Shown one piece after another: positions 25,320-35,940 of a stretch of DNA of 64,000 nucleotides. Each line of letters starts with the position of its first letter. Within the stretch, counting starts at the first letter, position 1. The notes beneath the pieces are model-generated. The model saw only the letters and a list, made by a program, of their open reading frames with translations. It had not been told where the DNA came from and searched no databases. Source of the DNA: Sporosarcina sp. FSL W7-1349 (GTDB taxonomy: Bacteria; Bacillota; Bacilli; Bacillales_A; Planococcaceae). Location of the stretch: positions 248,001 through 312,000 of the forward strand of contig NZ_JBBOOK010000001.1 in assembly GCF_038003045.1 (NCBI RefSeq), in the 5' to 3' direction. Both the position numbers and the translations under genes were made by a program.

Positions 25320-26801
25320 ATGGGAAGAGAGTTCAGAATACGGCTAACGATTGTATTAATCATTTTTTCCTTGTTACTTTCATTGTTCATCGCGTTATTT
25401 GATTACAAAAAGCTCGAAGATCGGGTCAGGATTGGTCAAGATACGAAAATTGCGATGGCAGAGGATAAGATTATTGATTCGCTAGCTACGATTGATAAAG
25501 TATATAATGTCCTCGATTATCAAACTGCTGAAATAATGGAAACGCATTCTAAGGAATTACTGGCTGCATACGAAAGGGAACCTGATTTCACCAAATGGGA
25601 TTTTGGAGCATTGCGAAATCAATTTGAAATGGACGTTTATATTTTGGATGACAAGAACAAGGTCATCCATTCGAGTTTGACGCAGGACTTGGGGTTGAAT
25701 TTCAGTGAATGCTGCCCGCGCTTCTCCAATTTATTGGACGAGCGGCGGAATGGGGATGAATTCGTCCATGATGGCATGGATATCCAAACAAAAACAGGAG
25801 AGATCAAGAAGTTCAGTTATGTCCCGACTCCGGATCATCGCTATTTGATCGAGCTTGGTGTGGCTTTGGAAGATGAAGAGATTTTTAAACACTTCAATTT
25901 TTTGGAAACAATTGATTTGCTCGAGTATACATATGCCGATGTCATCAAGTCGATCCGCGTCTACAGTCCAAGCGGTGTCCTTATGGGGACAGAGGGGGAT
26001 GAAGAGTACCGGAACATCGACGAATCCCTATTGCCATTATTCAAGGAAGCTTTACAAAGCCGTAAGGCCAGAGAGGATGTTCGGATTGACAATGGAAGCC
26101 GGGTGACCTATCGGTACATACCGTATACTGCGGATGAGCGGAGAGGCTTCTCGACAAATCGTGTCGTAGAGATCGTATATACCGATGTGGAATTGTCGGG
26201 GATGCTCAGCGCTTACCGAAATGAGTTCATCGTGCAAGTGGCTATCATCTTAGCGGCTGCTATCGTTTTATCGTTCATCATCGCCCGGCTTGTGGCAAGG
26301 CCGGTTCATCTCGCCTTCCATGATAGTTTGACAGGATTGAAGAACCGGGCGGCTTTTGAAGAGGAGTTCAAAAAAAGGTTCGGGAAAAACAGTGAAGGCA
26401 AAGCGCTCATGATGATTGACCTCGACAACTTCAAAGCTGTCAATGATAAGCTAGGCCATCGGGAAGGGGACCGTATTTTAAAAGTTGCCGCTACGACAAT
26501 CGAAGAAGTGGCGGGGCAAGGGAACATCGCAGCCCGTGTTGGAGGAGATGAATTCATCGTCCTGTTATCTAAAATGGATGAAGCCAAAGCGGAACAACTC
26601 GCTGCCGAATTGATTGGGAAAGTAAATGAGGAATTTTCGAGCCTTCGTAAAAAAATAGGGCTCTCTCCTTCCATCAGTGTCGGCATCGCCTTCGCTTCGA
26701 GTGGAGACGATTTGGAAACCTTATACGAAAAAGCGGATCGTGCCTTATACCGTTCTAAAGAAAACGGGAAAAACCAATATAACCTTTATCATGTTGGATG
26801 A
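25320..26801 (+). CDS. Membrane-bound diguanylate cyclase
   Basis: 493-aa GGDEF protein, predicted to make cyclic di-GMP. A membrane helix (about 8-28) is followed by a long extracytoplasmic sensor (about 30-300, with CACHE-like character), a second helix (about 302-326) and a cytoplasmic GGDEF domain (about 335-490). The active-site motif is intact in ARVGGDEFIVLLS, and the metal/substrate region MMIDLDNFKAVNDKLGH is present. No RxxD inhibitory site precedes GGDEF at the usual distance. A TGGTATAAT -10-like sequence lies in the short upstream gap. The signal sensed is unknown. Confidence 0.88.
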   Translation: MGREFRIRLTIVLIIFSLLLSLFIALFDYKKLEDRVRIGQDTKIAMAEDKIIDSLATIDKVYNVLDYQTAEIMETHSKELLAAYEREPDFTKWDFGALRNQFEMDVYILDDKNKVIHSSLTQDLGLNFSECCPRFSNLLDERRNGDEFVHDGMDIQTKTGEIKKFSYVPTPDHRYLIELGVALEDEEIFKHFNFLETIDLLEYTYADVIKSIRVYSPSGVLMGTEGDEEYRNIDESLLPLFKEALQSRKAREDVRIDNGSRVTYRYIPYTADERRGFSTNRVVEIVYTDVELSGMLSAYRNEFIVQVAIILAAAIVLSFIIARLVARPVHLAFHDSLTGLKNRAAFEEEFKKRFGKNSEGKALMMIDLDNFKAVNDKLGHREGDRILKVAATTIEEVAGQGNIAARVGGDEFIVLLSKMDEAKAEQLAAELIGKVNEEFSSLRKKIGLSPSISVGIAFASSGDDLETLYEKADRALYRSKENGKNQYNLYHVG

Positions 26802-26819
26802 GTATCTACTTTCCAATTC

Positions 26820-26861
26820 GCCTTTCAAGCTGACTATGCAAGTCAGTTTGAAAGGCTTTTT
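26820..26861 (+). terminator. Terminator after the diguanylate cyclase
   Basis: GCCTTTCAAGCTGACT (26820-26835) pairs with AGTCAGTTTGAAAGGC (26841-26856), followed by TTTTT. Confidence 0.92.
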
Positions 26862-26882
26862 CTTGCTGACAACAATGGATAA

Positions 26883-26934
26883 GGGACTGTCCAATAAGTC
26901 AGTGAGAACTGGCTTAATTGGACAGTCCCTCTTT
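26883..26934. terminator. Second hairpin, possibly a bidirectional terminator
   Basis: GGGACTGTCCAA (26883-26894) pairs with TTGGACAGTCCC (26918-26929), followed by TCTTTT. The 23-base loop is itself partly paired. It may stop read-through from the left, or form the left part of a larger repeat, since AGGACAGCCT recurs at 27081. Confidence 0.6.
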
Positions 26935-26946
26935 TAGGTTATGCTA

Positions 26947-27073
26947 GGAAAATCGTCCAAGAGCGGCGAGCCTCCTGTGGGAGCAGCGTCAGCCGAAGAC
27001 CCCGGAGGACGCGAAGCAAACGAGCAAGCTGAGGCGACGCCCGCGGAAAGGGAGCCTTCCTGGACGATTTTCC
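26947..27073 (+). repeat. 127-bp MITE-like element with perfect terminal inverted repeats
   Basis: The element starts GGAAAATCGTCCA (26947-26959) and ends with its exact reverse complement TGGACGATTTTCC (27061-27073). The interior is GC-rich and self-complementary in parts (for example GAGCCTCC against GGAGGAC and GGGAGCC). It holds no reading frame and lies between the diguanylate cyclase and the convergent pepF gene. I recall very similar intergenic sequences (GCGGCGAGCCTCCTGTGGGA) in other Bacillales genomes, so it is probably a dispersed repeat, but copy number cannot be judged from one window. Confidence 0.8.
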
Positions 27074-27104
27074 GGGTTTCAGGACAGCCTCTTGGCAAAT
27101 CTAT

Positions 27105-28805
27105 TCAAATAAGTGCTTGATCGTCAACCGAATCGAGCCATTCCTCAATTGTGCCGATCACTGACTTGACGCAGCCATCCTCGAACGGGGACAGGAGATT
27201 GGCTTCTGCCACAAGGGCTGTGAAGGGCTTGGATCCTCCCAGTCTGCAAAGATGGACATAATCCAGCCAAGCCCCGTCCCGATTTTCCATGGACCGTTTC
27301 CAAAATTGCAGTGCACAAATTTGAGCGAGCGTATAATCGATGTAATAGAACGGGCTGGAGTAAATATGGGATTGTCTTTGCCAGACGGCACCCGATTCCA
27401 AATACGGATGGCCATCATAATCCCGGTTTGGCAAATATACCTTTTCTATCTCCTTCCAAGCCGCTTTTCGTTCTGCAGAAGTCATCTGCGGGTTTTCATA
27501 GACGATATGCTGGAATTCATCGACTGCGACTCCATACGGCAAGAACAGCAAAGCATCGCTCAAATGGACAAACTTATATTTATCGGTCTGTTCCTTGAAA
27601 AACAGATTCATCCATGGCCATGTGAAAAATTCCATGCTCATCGAATGGATTTCAGCGGATTCATAAGTGGGCCATAGATATTCCGGGATGCCGATCGAGC
27701 GACTGGAATATACTTGGAACGCATGGCCGGCTTCATGGGTGAGCACGTCAATGTCACCGGACGTGCCGTTGAAGTTCGAGAATATGAACGGCGAATCGTA
27801 ATCGTCTATGAACGTACAGTAACCTCCAGCTTCCTTCCCTTTTTTCGCTTCCAGATCCATCAGCTTTCTTTCCACCATGAAACGGAAGAATTCATCGGTT
27901 TCCTTGGATAACTCGGCATACATCTTTTTCCCATTTTCGATGATCCATTCGGCATCCCCTTGAGGCACGGCATTACCGTTAGGGAAGTTGAGCGCTTGAT
28001 CATAAAACTTCAATTTGTCCACGCCAATCCGTTTCGCTTGCCGTTCGTATAATCGATTGGCGAGAGGAACGATATAGTCCCGCACTTGCTTCCGGAATGT
28101 CTTCACCATTTCCGCGTCATAGTCGATCCGGTTCATCCGTACATAGCCAAGTTCAACGAAGTTGCGGAAGCCTAGTTTGGTTGCGATTTCATGCCGCAGC
28201 TTCACCAATTCATCGTAAATTTCATCGAAACGTTCTCCATGTGTTTCATAAAATGAATAGGAAGCTTCCATCGTAGCTTTGCGGACGGACCGATCTGCTG
28301 ACTCCGCATAAGGGCCCATTTGTGCCAGTGTCAATGTCTTCCCATCAAACTCGATTTGAGCGGAAGCGACCAGTTTGGAATAATCCGATACTAATTTATT
28401 CTCTTGTTGTAAGAGAGGTAGCACTTCGGGTGAAAATGAACGGATTGCATTATCCGCCAAAGCGAACAACTGGCTGCCCCATCGGTTTTCCAATTCGGAA
28501 CGGAATGGGGTGGAGACGAGTTTCCGATAATAGCTCGTTTCGAGCTCCTGGTATTCAGGGCTGATCTCATCGAAGAAATCCCGCTCCTTTTGATAAAATT
28601 CATCGTTTGTATCAATCGAAGCCCGGATATATGCGAGATTTTCCTGGGTTGCAAAGTCGCGTCGAACGGCATTGATTTTCTCCATGACTTGGCTTTGTTC
28701 TTCAATCGTTTTGGCGGATTGAAACAGTGCCAACAGTTCTTGGAACGACTTCTTCATGGCGTCCATGTCAGGCCGTTTGTAAACATACTCCTCGAAAGTA
28801 ATCAT
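27105..28805 (-). CDS. pepF: M3-family oligoendopeptidase F
   Basis: 566-aa cytoplasmic zinc metallopeptidase of the oligoendopeptidase F (M3) family, degrading short peptides. The zinc-binding HExxH is present as THEAGHAFQVYSS, with the third ligand Glu about 25 residues on in YESAEIHSMSMEFF. The frame is open for 69 more codons upstream, but that stretch is not conserved. The ATG whose first base is 28805 follows GGAGGAATC on the minus strand and begins MITFEEYVYKRP. It is divergent from the Ca2+ ATPase gene. Confidence 0.93.
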   Translation of the reverse strand: MITFEEYVYKRPDMDAMKKSFQELLALFQSAKTIEEQSQVMEKINAVRRDFATQENLAYIRASIDTNDEFYQKERDFFDEISPEYQELETSYYRKLVSTPFRSELENRWGSQLFALADNAIRSFSPEVLPLLQQENKLVSDYSKLVASAQIEFDGKTLTLAQMGPYAESADRSVRKATMEASYSFYETHGERFDEIYDELVKLRHEIATKLGFRNFVELGYVRMNRIDYDAEMVKTFRKQVRDYIVPLANRLYERQAKRIGVDKLKFYDQALNFPNGNAVPQGDAEWIIENGKKMYAELSKETDEFFRFMVERKLMDLEAKKGKEAGGYCTFIDDYDSPFIFSNFNGTSGDIDVLTHEAGHAFQVYSSRSIGIPEYLWPTYESAEIHSMSMEFFTWPWMNLFFKEQTDKYKFVHLSDALLFLPYGVAVDEFQHIVYENPQMTSAERKAAWKEIEKVYLPNRDYDGHPYLESGAVWQRQSHIYSSPFYYIDYTLAQICALQFWKRSMENRDGAWLDYVHLCRLGGSKPFTALVAEANLLSPFEDGCVKSVIGTIEEWLDSVDDQALI

Positions 28806-28970
28806 ACCGATTCCTCCTTTTGCTATTCGTTTCCATTGTTCCTCAACAATCATGAAATTGCAAAAGAGAAAACTTTTCAATGGCCATAAGAAAATAATAC
28901 CATTATGGGAACAAATGGTATGATAAAGGGGAAGAAGAAAACTACTTAAGTGTGCAGGAAGGTGAAAACT

Positions 28971-31610
28971 ATGGATGCTACTAAAGCAGAATGGATGAAG
29001 ACGGATCCGCAACTCGGATTACGTTCGGAGGATGCGAAAAACAACTTGGAAAAATATGGTCCGAATAAACTGGCGGGTGGAAAGAAGCGGACATTTTTAG
29101 CAAAACTCTTTGCTCAAATACATAATGTACTTATCTATGTCCTGCTCGTCGCAGCCATCATTTCAGGCATTCTTGGTGAATGGGCGGACGCAATCATCAT
29201 CGGTATCGTTGTTGTCATTAACGCCATCGTCGGAGTAGTCCAAGAATCCAAGGCCGAAGAAGCATTGGAAGCATTAAAAAATATGGCGATTCCGAAAGCT
29301 CTTATTCGCAGGGATGGCGTCCAACGGGAAATCCCCTCGGAAGAAGTGGTTCCAGGTGATATTGTCTTGCTCGATGCCGGCAGATACGTCCCGTGTGACA
29401 TCCGGTTGATTGAAACAGCCAATTTGAAAATTGAAGAGGCGGCATTGACCGGCGAATCGGTCCCCGTGGAAAAGGATGCCGACTTTCAATCGGGAAATTC
29501 CTTGCCGATTGGTGACCGGAAGAATATGGCGTTTATGTCTACTTTGACAACGTATGGACGGGGCGTGGGCATCGCTGTTGCAACAGGGATGGAGACGGAA
29601 ATAGGGAAAGTAGCCGCAATGCTTGACAAGTCGGTCGATGAAGAAACGCCATTGCAGAAAAGCCTCGGTCAATTAGGGAAATATTTAGGGCTGCTCGCCT
29701 TGGCGATTTGTATTATCATCTTCGCAATTGGGGTGATACAAGGACGGGACTATCTCGATATGTTCATGTTGGCGGTCAGCCTCGCGGTCGCTGCCATCCC
29801 GGAAGGCATGCCGGCCATCGTTTCTATCGTCTTGGCCATCGGTGTCCAACGGATGATCAAGCAACATGTCATCATCCGGAAGCTCCCCGCCGTGGAAGCG
29901 CTCGGATCGGTCAATGTCATCTGCTCGGATAAGACGGGCACCTTGACTCAAAATCGGATGACCGTGACAAAAATTTATACAACTGGCGTATTAAAAGAGA
30001 TGGAAGACGTAGATTCTGAACATAAAGTGGATCGTCTTCTATTCCAAAATATCGCACTGTGCAATGATGCGACCGTTTCGGAAACGGGAGAAACAGGCGA
30101 CCCGACAGAAATCGCCCTTCTCCTTGCCGCAGAAGCCGCCGGGTTGAATAAAATCCGGATGGAAGAAATGCAGGAGCGAATCGGGGAAGTCCCATTCGAT
30201 TCCAATCGGAAATTGATGACAACGATCCATCGGACTCCCGATGGATACCGCTCCCAAACGAAAGGCGCGATTGACGCTCTACTGGATAAATGTTCTTGGA
30301 TCGAAACCTTGGATGGCGGACCACAGGCTCTTGACGATTCAACCCGGCGCTCCATTTTGGATGCTGCGGAAAGGATGTCGGCTGAAGCGCTCCGGGTACT
30401 GGGATCTGCTTACAAGGACCTGAAACTATATGATGACGAAGAGCTGAAGTCTGTGGAGGAAGGGCTCACTTTCATCGGTCTAGTTGGCATGATTGATCCG
30501 CCTCGGGAAGAAGTGAAGCAGGCCATCGCCATGACGAAAACAGCGGGTATTCGAACGGTGATGATTACAGGGGACCACCGTGACACTGCGTTTGCCATCG
30601 CAAAAGAATTGGGGATCGCTTCCGATAAATCGCAAGTCATTGAAGGTAAAATGCTAGATTCTTTATCCGAAAGGGATTTGATGGAGCAAAGTGAGAATCT
30701 GCAAGTGTATGCACGGGTCTCGCCTGAACATAAAGTGAAAATCGTTCAAGCGCTGAAGGCAAGGGGGAATATCGTGTCCATGACGGGAGACGGGGTGAAT
30801 GATGCCCCATCCTTGAAAGCGGCCGACATAGGCGTCGCAATGGGCATCACCGGAACGGATGTAGCAAAAGGGGCATCCGATATGATTCTGACCGATGATA
30901 ATTTCTCATCTATCGTCAAAGCCGTGGAAGAAGGGCGGACCATTTACCGCAATATAAAAAAATCGATCATTTTCCTGCTGTCTTGTAATATAGGGGAAAT
31001 CATTGCATTATTTATGGCGATCCTTCTTGGCTGGCCTGCTCTATTGCGACCGATCCATATTTTATGGGTGAATTTAGTGACGGACACATTCCCCGCGTTA
31101 TCACTTGGCGTGGACCCGGAAGAAGCGGGCGTCATGAAGGAAAAACCGCGTCGCCGGGATGATAAGTTCTTTCATGGAGCCGTTCCATTTCTTTTGCTGA
31201 ATGGGTTGTTGATCGGAGTCATCACCCTGGTCGCTTTTATAATCGGTATTTATTCTTCAGATGCCTATGCAGGAAATTTCTTGTCGATGTTCTCTCATGC
31301 GTTGCCGGAAAGCGCCATTATCCAAGGGCAAACGATGGCTTTTATCGCCCTTAGCTTCTCGCAACTTATCCATTCGCTTAATTTCAGATCGATGGATCAA
31401 TCCATCTTCAAGGCTGGCATCTGGAAGAATAAATTCCTGATCGCTTCCATCCTGTTCGGGATTGTCATGCAAGTCGCGATTGTGTCCATTACACCAATCG
31501 CCAATGTGTTCAGTGTCCATTCCCTGGGGCTGACAGAATGGGCGATTATTGCAGGGCTGAGCCTGTTGCCGCTTCTTATAAATGAGGCCGTAAAACAGTT
31601 CAAAAAATGA
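28971..31610 (+). CDS. P-type Ca2+-transporting ATPase
   Basis: 879-aa type II P-type ATPase, predicted to export Ca2+. Features in order: an N-terminal cation-ATPase domain ([18 protein letters not shown]), membrane helices 1-2, the actuator motif LTGES near 165, helix 4 with [10 protein letters not shown] (carrying a Ca2+-site Glu), the phosphorylation site [18 protein letters not shown], the hinge [16 protein letters not shown], and six C-terminal helices. Length and motifs match SERCA-like bacterial pumps such as YloB of B. subtilis. The ATG at 28971 has AGGAAGGTG upstream. Mn2+ transport is a possible alternative. Confidence 0.92.
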   Translation: MDATKAEWMKTDPQLGLRSEDAKNNLEKYGPNKLAGGKKRTFLAKLFAQIHNVLIYVLLVAAIISGILGEWADAIIIGIVVVINAIVGVVQESKAEEALEALKNMAIPKALIRRDGVQREIPSEEVVPGDIVLLDAGRYVPCDIRLIETANLKIEEAALTGESVPVEKDADFQSGNSLPIGDRKNMAFMSTLTTYGRGVGIAVATGMETEIGKVAAMLDKSVDEETPLQKSLGQLGKYLGLLALAICIIIFAIGVIQGRDYLDMFMLAVSLAVAAIPEGMPAIVSIVLAIGVQRMIKQHVIIRKLPAVEALGSVNVICSDKTGTLTQNRMTVTKIYTTGVLKEMEDVDSEHKVDRLLFQNIALCNDATVSETGETGDPTEIALLLAAEAAGLNKIRMEEMQERIGEVPFDSNRKLMTTIHRTPDGYRSQTKGAIDALLDKCSWIETLDGGPQALDDSTRRSILDAAERMSAEALRVLGSAYKDLKLYDDEELKSVEEGLTFIGLVGMIDPPREEVKQAIAMTKTAGIRTVMITGDHRDTAFAIAKELGIASDKSQVIEGKMLDSLSERDLMEQSENLQVYARVSPEHKVKIVQALKARGNIVSMTGDGVNDAPSLKAADIGVAMGITGTDVAKGASDMILTDDNFSSIVKAVEEGRTIYRNIKKSIIFLLSCNIGEIIALFMAILLGWPALLRPIHILWVNLVTDTFPALSLGVDPEEAGVMKEKPRRRDDKFFHGAVPFLLLNGLLIGVITLVAFIIGIYSSDAYAGNFLSMFSHALPESAIIQGQTMAFIALSFSQLIHSLNFRSMDQSIFKAGIWKNKFLIASILFGIVMQVAIVSITPIANVFSVHSLGLTEWAIIAGLSLLPLLINEAVKQFKK

Positions 31611-31671
31611 AAAATGCCGCCGGATGTTGTACTATGGAAAGTAGCGAAAAGCAAGAAAGGCTGATGGTTGT

Positions 31672-31953
31672 ATGCAAATAGATGAATACTTGGTAGAGAA
31701 ACTGGTCGATCCCACTGGAATTCTGACGGGCGATCGGTATGAATTCCGCCTATATTTAACATTGGATGAGGACGATGAGTTATACACGGAAGAAGGAGCG
31801 GGCCTGCGTGTCCTCTACAAGGAAGATGGCGATGATAAAGCAGTTGTATCCTATCATTTCTTTGAGCGTTCCACAGAAGAAGTGCTCGATTTCGAATTAG
31901 AAGAGGAAGAATTGGAGCTGATCCTCGAATTTTGCAAGACCCATTTGGAATAA
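31672..31953 (+). CDS. Small acidic protein, DUF6509-like
   Basis: 93-aa very acidic soluble protein with no membrane segment. The N-terminal pattern EKLVDPTGILTGDRYEFRLYL and the acidic C-terminus FELEEEELELILEFC resemble a Bacillales family I recall as DUF6509; that assignment is from memory. The ATG at 31672 is preceded by GAAAGG and lies 61 bases after the Ca2+ ATPase. Function unknown. Confidence 0.6.
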   Translation: MQIDEYLVEKLVDPTGILTGDRYEFRLYLTLDEDDELYTEEGAGLRVLYKEDGDDKAVVSYHFFERSTEEVLDFELEEEELELILEFCKTHLE

Positions 31954-31993
31954 TGAAGGTAAGTTTTCAACTTATGAATAGGAGTGTTGGAAG

Positions 31994-32980
31994 ATGAGCG
32001 AAGAAATCGTTGATATTACCATCATCGGAGGGGGCCCCACCGGGTTGTTCGCTTCCTTTTACGCGGGGATGCGGCAAATGTCGGTAAAGATCTTGGATAG
32101 TCTGCCGCAATTGGGCGGGCAGCTGGTCGAATTATACCCCGATAAATATATATATGACGTTGGTGGATTCCCCAAAGTCCTCGCCAAAGATTTCGTTGCA
32201 AATCTGGTGGAACAAGCCCAATACTCCAAGCCAGAAATTTTGTTGGAGGAAACTGCAATTTCGGCAACTCGAGAAGAGGATCACTTTATCCTGAAAACGG
32301 ATAAAGGGGAGCACCGGACTAAGACCATTTTATTGACCGCCGGTATCGGAGCATTCCAGCCGCGGAAGATGGGGTTGACTGAAGAGGAGAACTTTGCCGG
32401 AAAGAGCCTCCATTACAGCATCAAGGATTTGGCGTTCTTCAAAGACCGGCAAGTCCTCGTTTGCGGAGGAGGCGATTCTGCGGTGGACTGGGCGCTGATG
32501 TTAGAGGGCGTTGCTTCAAAAGTGACACTCGTCCATCGCCGGGAACGCTTTACTGCTCATGAAACAAGTGTTAATCAATTGATGGAATCGAACGTGACGG
32601 TCATGACTTCCCGAACGGTGAAGCAAATCAATGGGGCGGATGGACAAGTTGAAAATGTGCTTTTAGTCGAAAAAGACGGTACAGAACAACTTCTGCCTGT
32701 CGATCAAGTCATCGTCAACTATGGGAATGTCTCCTCACTCGGGCCGTTGAAGGAATGGGGCTTGGAGATGGACCGGACATCCGTCTTGGTGAACTCCCGT
32801 ATGGAGACGAATATCGAAGGGATCTATGCAGCAGGGGATATAACGAACTACGATGGCAAGGTGAAGCTGATTGCCGTAGGACTTGGCGAAGCGCCAATCG
32901 CCATCAACCACGCCAAAGCCTATATTGATCCGAAAGCGAGACTTCAACCACTTCATAGTACAAGCGTCTTCAAAGACTAA
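31994..32980 (+). CDS. Ferredoxin--NADP+ reductase, thioredoxin-reductase-like type
   Basis: 328-aa flavoprotein of the YumC class, passing electrons between NADPH and ferredoxin or flavodoxin. The FAD-binding GGGPTGLFASFYAG is at residues 12-25 and LPQLGGQL follows. The NADPH fold has VCGGGDSAVDWAL near 160, and the second FAD motif is YAAGDI near 280. It lacks the redox-active CxxC of true thioredoxin reductases, as expected for this class. The ATG at 31994 has AGGAGTG upstream. It ends at a bidirectional terminator shared with trhO. Confidence 0.9.
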   Translation: MSEEIVDITIIGGGPTGLFASFYAGMRQMSVKILDSLPQLGGQLVELYPDKYIYDVGGFPKVLAKDFVANLVEQAQYSKPEILLEETAISATREEDHFILKTDKGEHRTKTILLTAGIGAFQPRKMGLTEEENFAGKSLHYSIKDLAFFKDRQVLVCGGGDSAVDWALMLEGVASKVTLVHRRERFTAHETSVNQLMESNVTVMTSRTVKQINGADGQVENVLLVEKDGTEQLLPVDQVIVNYGNVSSLGPLKEWGLEMDRTSVLVNSRMETNIEGIYAAGDITNYDGKVKLIAVGLGEAPIAINHAKAYIDPKARLQPLHSTSVFKD

Positions 32981-32983
32981 AAA

Positions 32984-33022
32984 AAGCGGCGGAAAGGGAT
33001 CCCTTTCTGCCGCTTATTTTTT
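32984..33022. terminator. Bidirectional terminator between FNR and trhO
   Basis: AAGCGGCGGAAAGGGA pairs with the following TCCCTTTCTGCCGCTT almost without a loop (32984-33015), with A and T runs on the two sides for the convergent genes. Confidence 0.9.
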
Positions 33023-33995
33023 AGTTTGCGTGCACATCATTGCGATGTTTTTCAATTTCCTGCAACCGTTGATCGTATTCCTCAACCGTCATATTCTGTT
33101 CAACAAAGTAACGGTTTCTTGGATGCTTCCGACATTCATCCGAGCAGCTGCGCATATAGAGGTGCTCGTTCTCCTCGGAACAGAGGATTTTGGCATTACA
33201 TTCAGGGTTCGCACAGTTTACATAGCGTTCGCATGGCGTGCCGTCGAAATGGTCGCGTCCTACGACAACATGCTCCACCTGGTTGACCGGAACTGCAATC
33301 CGCTCGTCAAATACATAACATTGTCCATCCCAAAGCTGTCCTTTGGCGACTGGATCTTTTCCGTACGTTACGATGCCGCCATGCAATTGGCCAACATCCT
33401 CGAATCCTTCCCGGACGAGCCAGCCGGAGAATTTCTCGCAGCGGATACCGCCCGTGCAATACGTCAAGATTTTCTTCCCTTCGAATTGCTCTTTGTTTTC
33501 ACGGATCCATTGCGGAAGATCGCGAAAGTTTTCGATATCCGGACGGACTGCCCCGCGGAAGTGACCTAAGTCAAACTCATAATCGTTCCGCGCATCAATG
33601 ATGACCGTATCTTCTTCCTGCATCTGTTTGAACCACTCTTCAGGGCTTAACCGTTTTCCGGTCAATTCATTCGGATTGATATCCTCTTCTAGACTTAAAT
33701 TGACGATTTCTGTGCGCGGCCGGACGTGCATTTTCTTAAACGCGTGTCCATCCGCTTCGTCAATTTTAAAGACGATGTCTTGGAAGCGACTATCGCTTCT
33801 CAACAATTCCATATAAGCATCCGTCTGGGCGATAGTACCTGAACAAGTACCATTAATTCCTTCCGCTCCAACTAGAATGCGCCCTTTCAAGCCGATTTCC
33901 TTACATGCTGCCAAATGCTCCGCAGCAAACGTGACAGGGTCTTCGATCGGTACGTACTTATAATACAGAAGAACCCGGTATGTGCCTTTTTCCAT
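33021..33995 (-). CDS. trhO: Oxygen-dependent tRNA uridine(34) hydroxylase TrhO
   Basis: 324-aa rhodanese-domain protein of the former UPF0176 family, which hydroxylates U34 of tRNAs using oxygen as the first step to 5-methoxyuridine. The N-terminal acylphosphatase-like domain (about 1-100) is followed by a rhodanese domain with the catalytic Cys in [16 protein letters not shown] near 185. A Cys-rich C-terminus ([12 protein letters not shown] ... CSDEC) suggests zinc binding. The ATG whose first base is 33995 starts [14 protein letters not shown]. It is convergent with the ferredoxin reductase and divergent from the deacetylase. Confidence 0.9.
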   Translation of the reverse strand: MEKGTYRVLLYYKYVPIEDPVTFAAEHLAACKEIGLKGRILVGAEGINGTCSGTIAQTDAYMELLRSDSRFQDIVFKIDEADGHAFKKMHVRPRTEIVNLSLEEDINPNELTGKRLSPEEWFKQMQEEDTVIIDARNDYEFDLGHFRGAVRPDIENFRDLPQWIRENKEQFEGKKILTYCTGGIRCEKFSGWLVREGFEDVGQLHGGIVTYGKDPVAKGQLWDGQCYVFDERIAVPVNQVEHVVVGRDHFDGTPCERYVNCANPECNAKILCSEENEHLYMRSCSDECRKHPRNRYFVEQNMTVEEYDQRLQEIEKHRNDVHAN

Positions 33996-34206
33996 TTCCT
34001 TTTACCCACCTTATTTTAAAGTACATCCGGATCGGCAAAATTTTAAAGTTAATTTTAGACATGCAAAAGTAAGCCCGCATTTGCAAGATCCGGGTTCTGT
34101 TATTGTATCACATATTTACAGGATGGAAAAGTGGTTTCATTCGTACTTTTTACATAAACAGAAACATCGACAATGAAATTCAGTTTTTTTCGACACGCAA
34201 CATCTA

Positions 34207-34235
34207 TTGGGTTTTAAGACAATCTCCTGTATACT
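34207..34235 (+). promoter_or_regulatory. Candidate promoter in the trhO-deacetylase gap
   Basis: The 345-base gap 33996-34340 has no gene. It contains TTGGGT (34207-34212), a 17-base spacer and TATACT (34230-34235), a plausible sigma-A promoter for the deacetylase gene. Apart from this and AT-rich sequence I see nothing else in the gap. Confidence 0.45.
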
Positions 34236-34340
34236 TGAATCATAGATTTTTCGCCAATTATTTACTTGAATCCTCTTTTTTCGAAACTATTTTCGAAGAT
34301 GCCCCGTCTAACTTTTTACCAATAGAAAAGGAGATTTTTT

Positions 34341-35825
34341 ATGAAGAAAATAAATAGGAGAAGACGTTCCTATTGGATTGATTTTACATTTTCGGTGACG
34401 ATCATCACCCTGACGGTGGCAGCAATCTATCTCATCTTTCACACTCAAAAGCAAGAAGCAGCCGCGTCATCGAAAAAGGAGAAGCAGAGTGCGGCACCGA
34501 CCATTGTGGAATCGATCGACTCCAATTATCCAGGCATCAAAATCATCACAGAAACATCGAACGATCGCTTTGCACCTTACGCTATCCAATATCCACAAAG
34601 CATACATACGGATTTCAATGAAGAAGTGTCGACATATATCAACACCGCAAAAGACAATTATCTCGTGTTAATGAAAGAAAATAAAAAATTAGGGATGGAT
34701 CCAGACGGGGAGCTAAATGTTTCGTTTGAAACGATGCCTCACCATTCGGGTAGCTACTCCTTTGTCCTGATGACGAATATGTTCACCGGAGGAAAAGAAG
34801 GGACGTCAGAAATCCGTTCATTCCATCTCAATCCGGAAACGGGCGAAAGCATTTCCATCACGGACCTGTTAGGCGGCTATCAAAACCGTTTGGAGAAACT
34901 GTCACATCTTGTCAAGGAAGCGATCTCTGCGGATGCTGCGTTGGAAAATTATATTATGACGGAAGCAGTTGAGCAGTATACGAAAGCGGACTGGGCCCGC
35001 TTTGAGAACTTTGCTGTCACGGATGATTCCCTCGTATTTTATTTCAAGGAAGATAGTTTTGCCGCCCGAGTTGCTGGACCACCTGTCATCTCGTTGCCCA
35101 TCCGGAAAGTGAACCATCTTCTGGTGGACCGGTTCCAGTTCATACCGGAGGAGCAATCTCCTCCAATCGGACAGGAAACGGAAAAACCGCTGGATGGACT
35201 AATTTCTCCAGAAGTGGAGGGTCCTAATTCAGATGTAGCGGAAAATGAGGGCGTGGACGAACAAGACGGCCAAACTGTCAAAAAAATTGCATTGACCTTC
35301 GATGATGGACCAGATCCGAAAGTGACGGTTCAAATTCTTGAAATCCTGCAAAAATACGACGCCAAAGCGACCTTTTTCATGTTAGGAAGCCGGGTTGAAT
35401 ACTATCCGGAAATTGCGAGACAAGTAGCGGCAGCCGGACATGAACTGGGCAACCATTCATGGAATCATCCTGACTTGACCAAAACGGGGGCTGAAAAAGC
35501 GAAACAGGAAATACTCCGGACGTCCAGCATGATTGAGGAAGTGACAGGGAATAAAGCGACCGTATTCCGACCTCCGTATGGAGCAGTCAACAGCCAAGTC
35601 CGGAATATCGCCGAATTGCCGGTCGTTCTATGGGATGTCGATACATTGGATTGGAAACATCGCAACCCCGACCTGCTGCTCGAAAAAGTGAAAGGCTCGA
35701 CCAAAGATGGAAGCATTGTTCTCATGCACGATATCCACCAATCGACGGCGGATGGCTTGGAAGCGGTCCTGTCCTATTTACAAAGTGAAGGATATGTCTT
35801 TGTCACAGTTTCAGAGTTGGAATGA
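34341..35825 (+). CDS. PdaC-like peptidoglycan/polysaccharide deacetylase
   Basis: 494-aa membrane-anchored NodB-type deacetylase. A basic N-terminus and one helix (about 12-34) anchor it outside the cell. A DUF4163/DUF3298-type module follows (about 55-270), then an acidic linker and the NodB domain (about 310-494). The catalytic motifs are intact: TFDDGPDP, the metal-binding HSWNHP, RPPYG, WDVDTLDW and LMHDIH. This architecture matches B. subtilis PdaC, which deacetylates MurNAc in peptidoglycan and gives lysozyme resistance. The substrate is inferred. The ATG at 34341 has AAAAGGAG. Confidence 0.88.
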   Translation: MKKINRRRRSYWIDFTFSVTIITLTVAAIYLIFHTQKQEAAASSKKEKQSAAPTIVESIDSNYPGIKIITETSNDRFAPYAIQYPQSIHTDFNEEVSTYINTAKDNYLVLMKENKKLGMDPDGELNVSFETMPHHSGSYSFVLMTNMFTGGKEGTSEIRSFHLNPETGESISITDLLGGYQNRLEKLSHLVKEAISADAALENYIMTEAVEQYTKADWARFENFAVTDDSLVFYFKEDSFAARVAGPPVISLPIRKVNHLLVDRFQFIPEEQSPPIGQETEKPLDGLISPEVEGPNSDVAENEGVDEQDGQTVKKIALTFDDGPDPKVTVQILEILQKYDAKATFFMLGSRVEYYPEIARQVAAAGHELGNHSWNHPDLTKTGAEKAKQEILRTSSMIEEVTGNKATVFRPPYGAVNSQVRNIAELPVVLWDVDTLDWKHRNPDLLLEKVKGSTKDGSIVLMHDIHQSTADGLEAVLSYLQSEGYVFVTVSELE

Positions 35826-35831
35826 AATTTT

Positions 35832-35862
35832 CCCTTAGGATGAAAAATCCTAAGGGTTTTTT
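35832..35862 (+). terminator. Terminator after the deacetylase
   Basis: CCCTTAGGAT (35832-35841) pairs with ATCCTAAGGG (35847-35856), followed by TTTTTT. Confidence 0.92.
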
Positions 35863-35940
35863 ATCTGTATATAGCGGATATCGTCGTATCCTGGCTTTTG
35901 AACTGCAAGCGGCTTTATTCAATATCCGGACATACGTAAT

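Noticed and set aside
28806..29012. N-terminal extension of oligoendopeptidase F
   Set aside because: It is hydrophobic and unconserved, and the ribosome site GGAGGAATC lies just upstream of the ATG whose first base is 28805.
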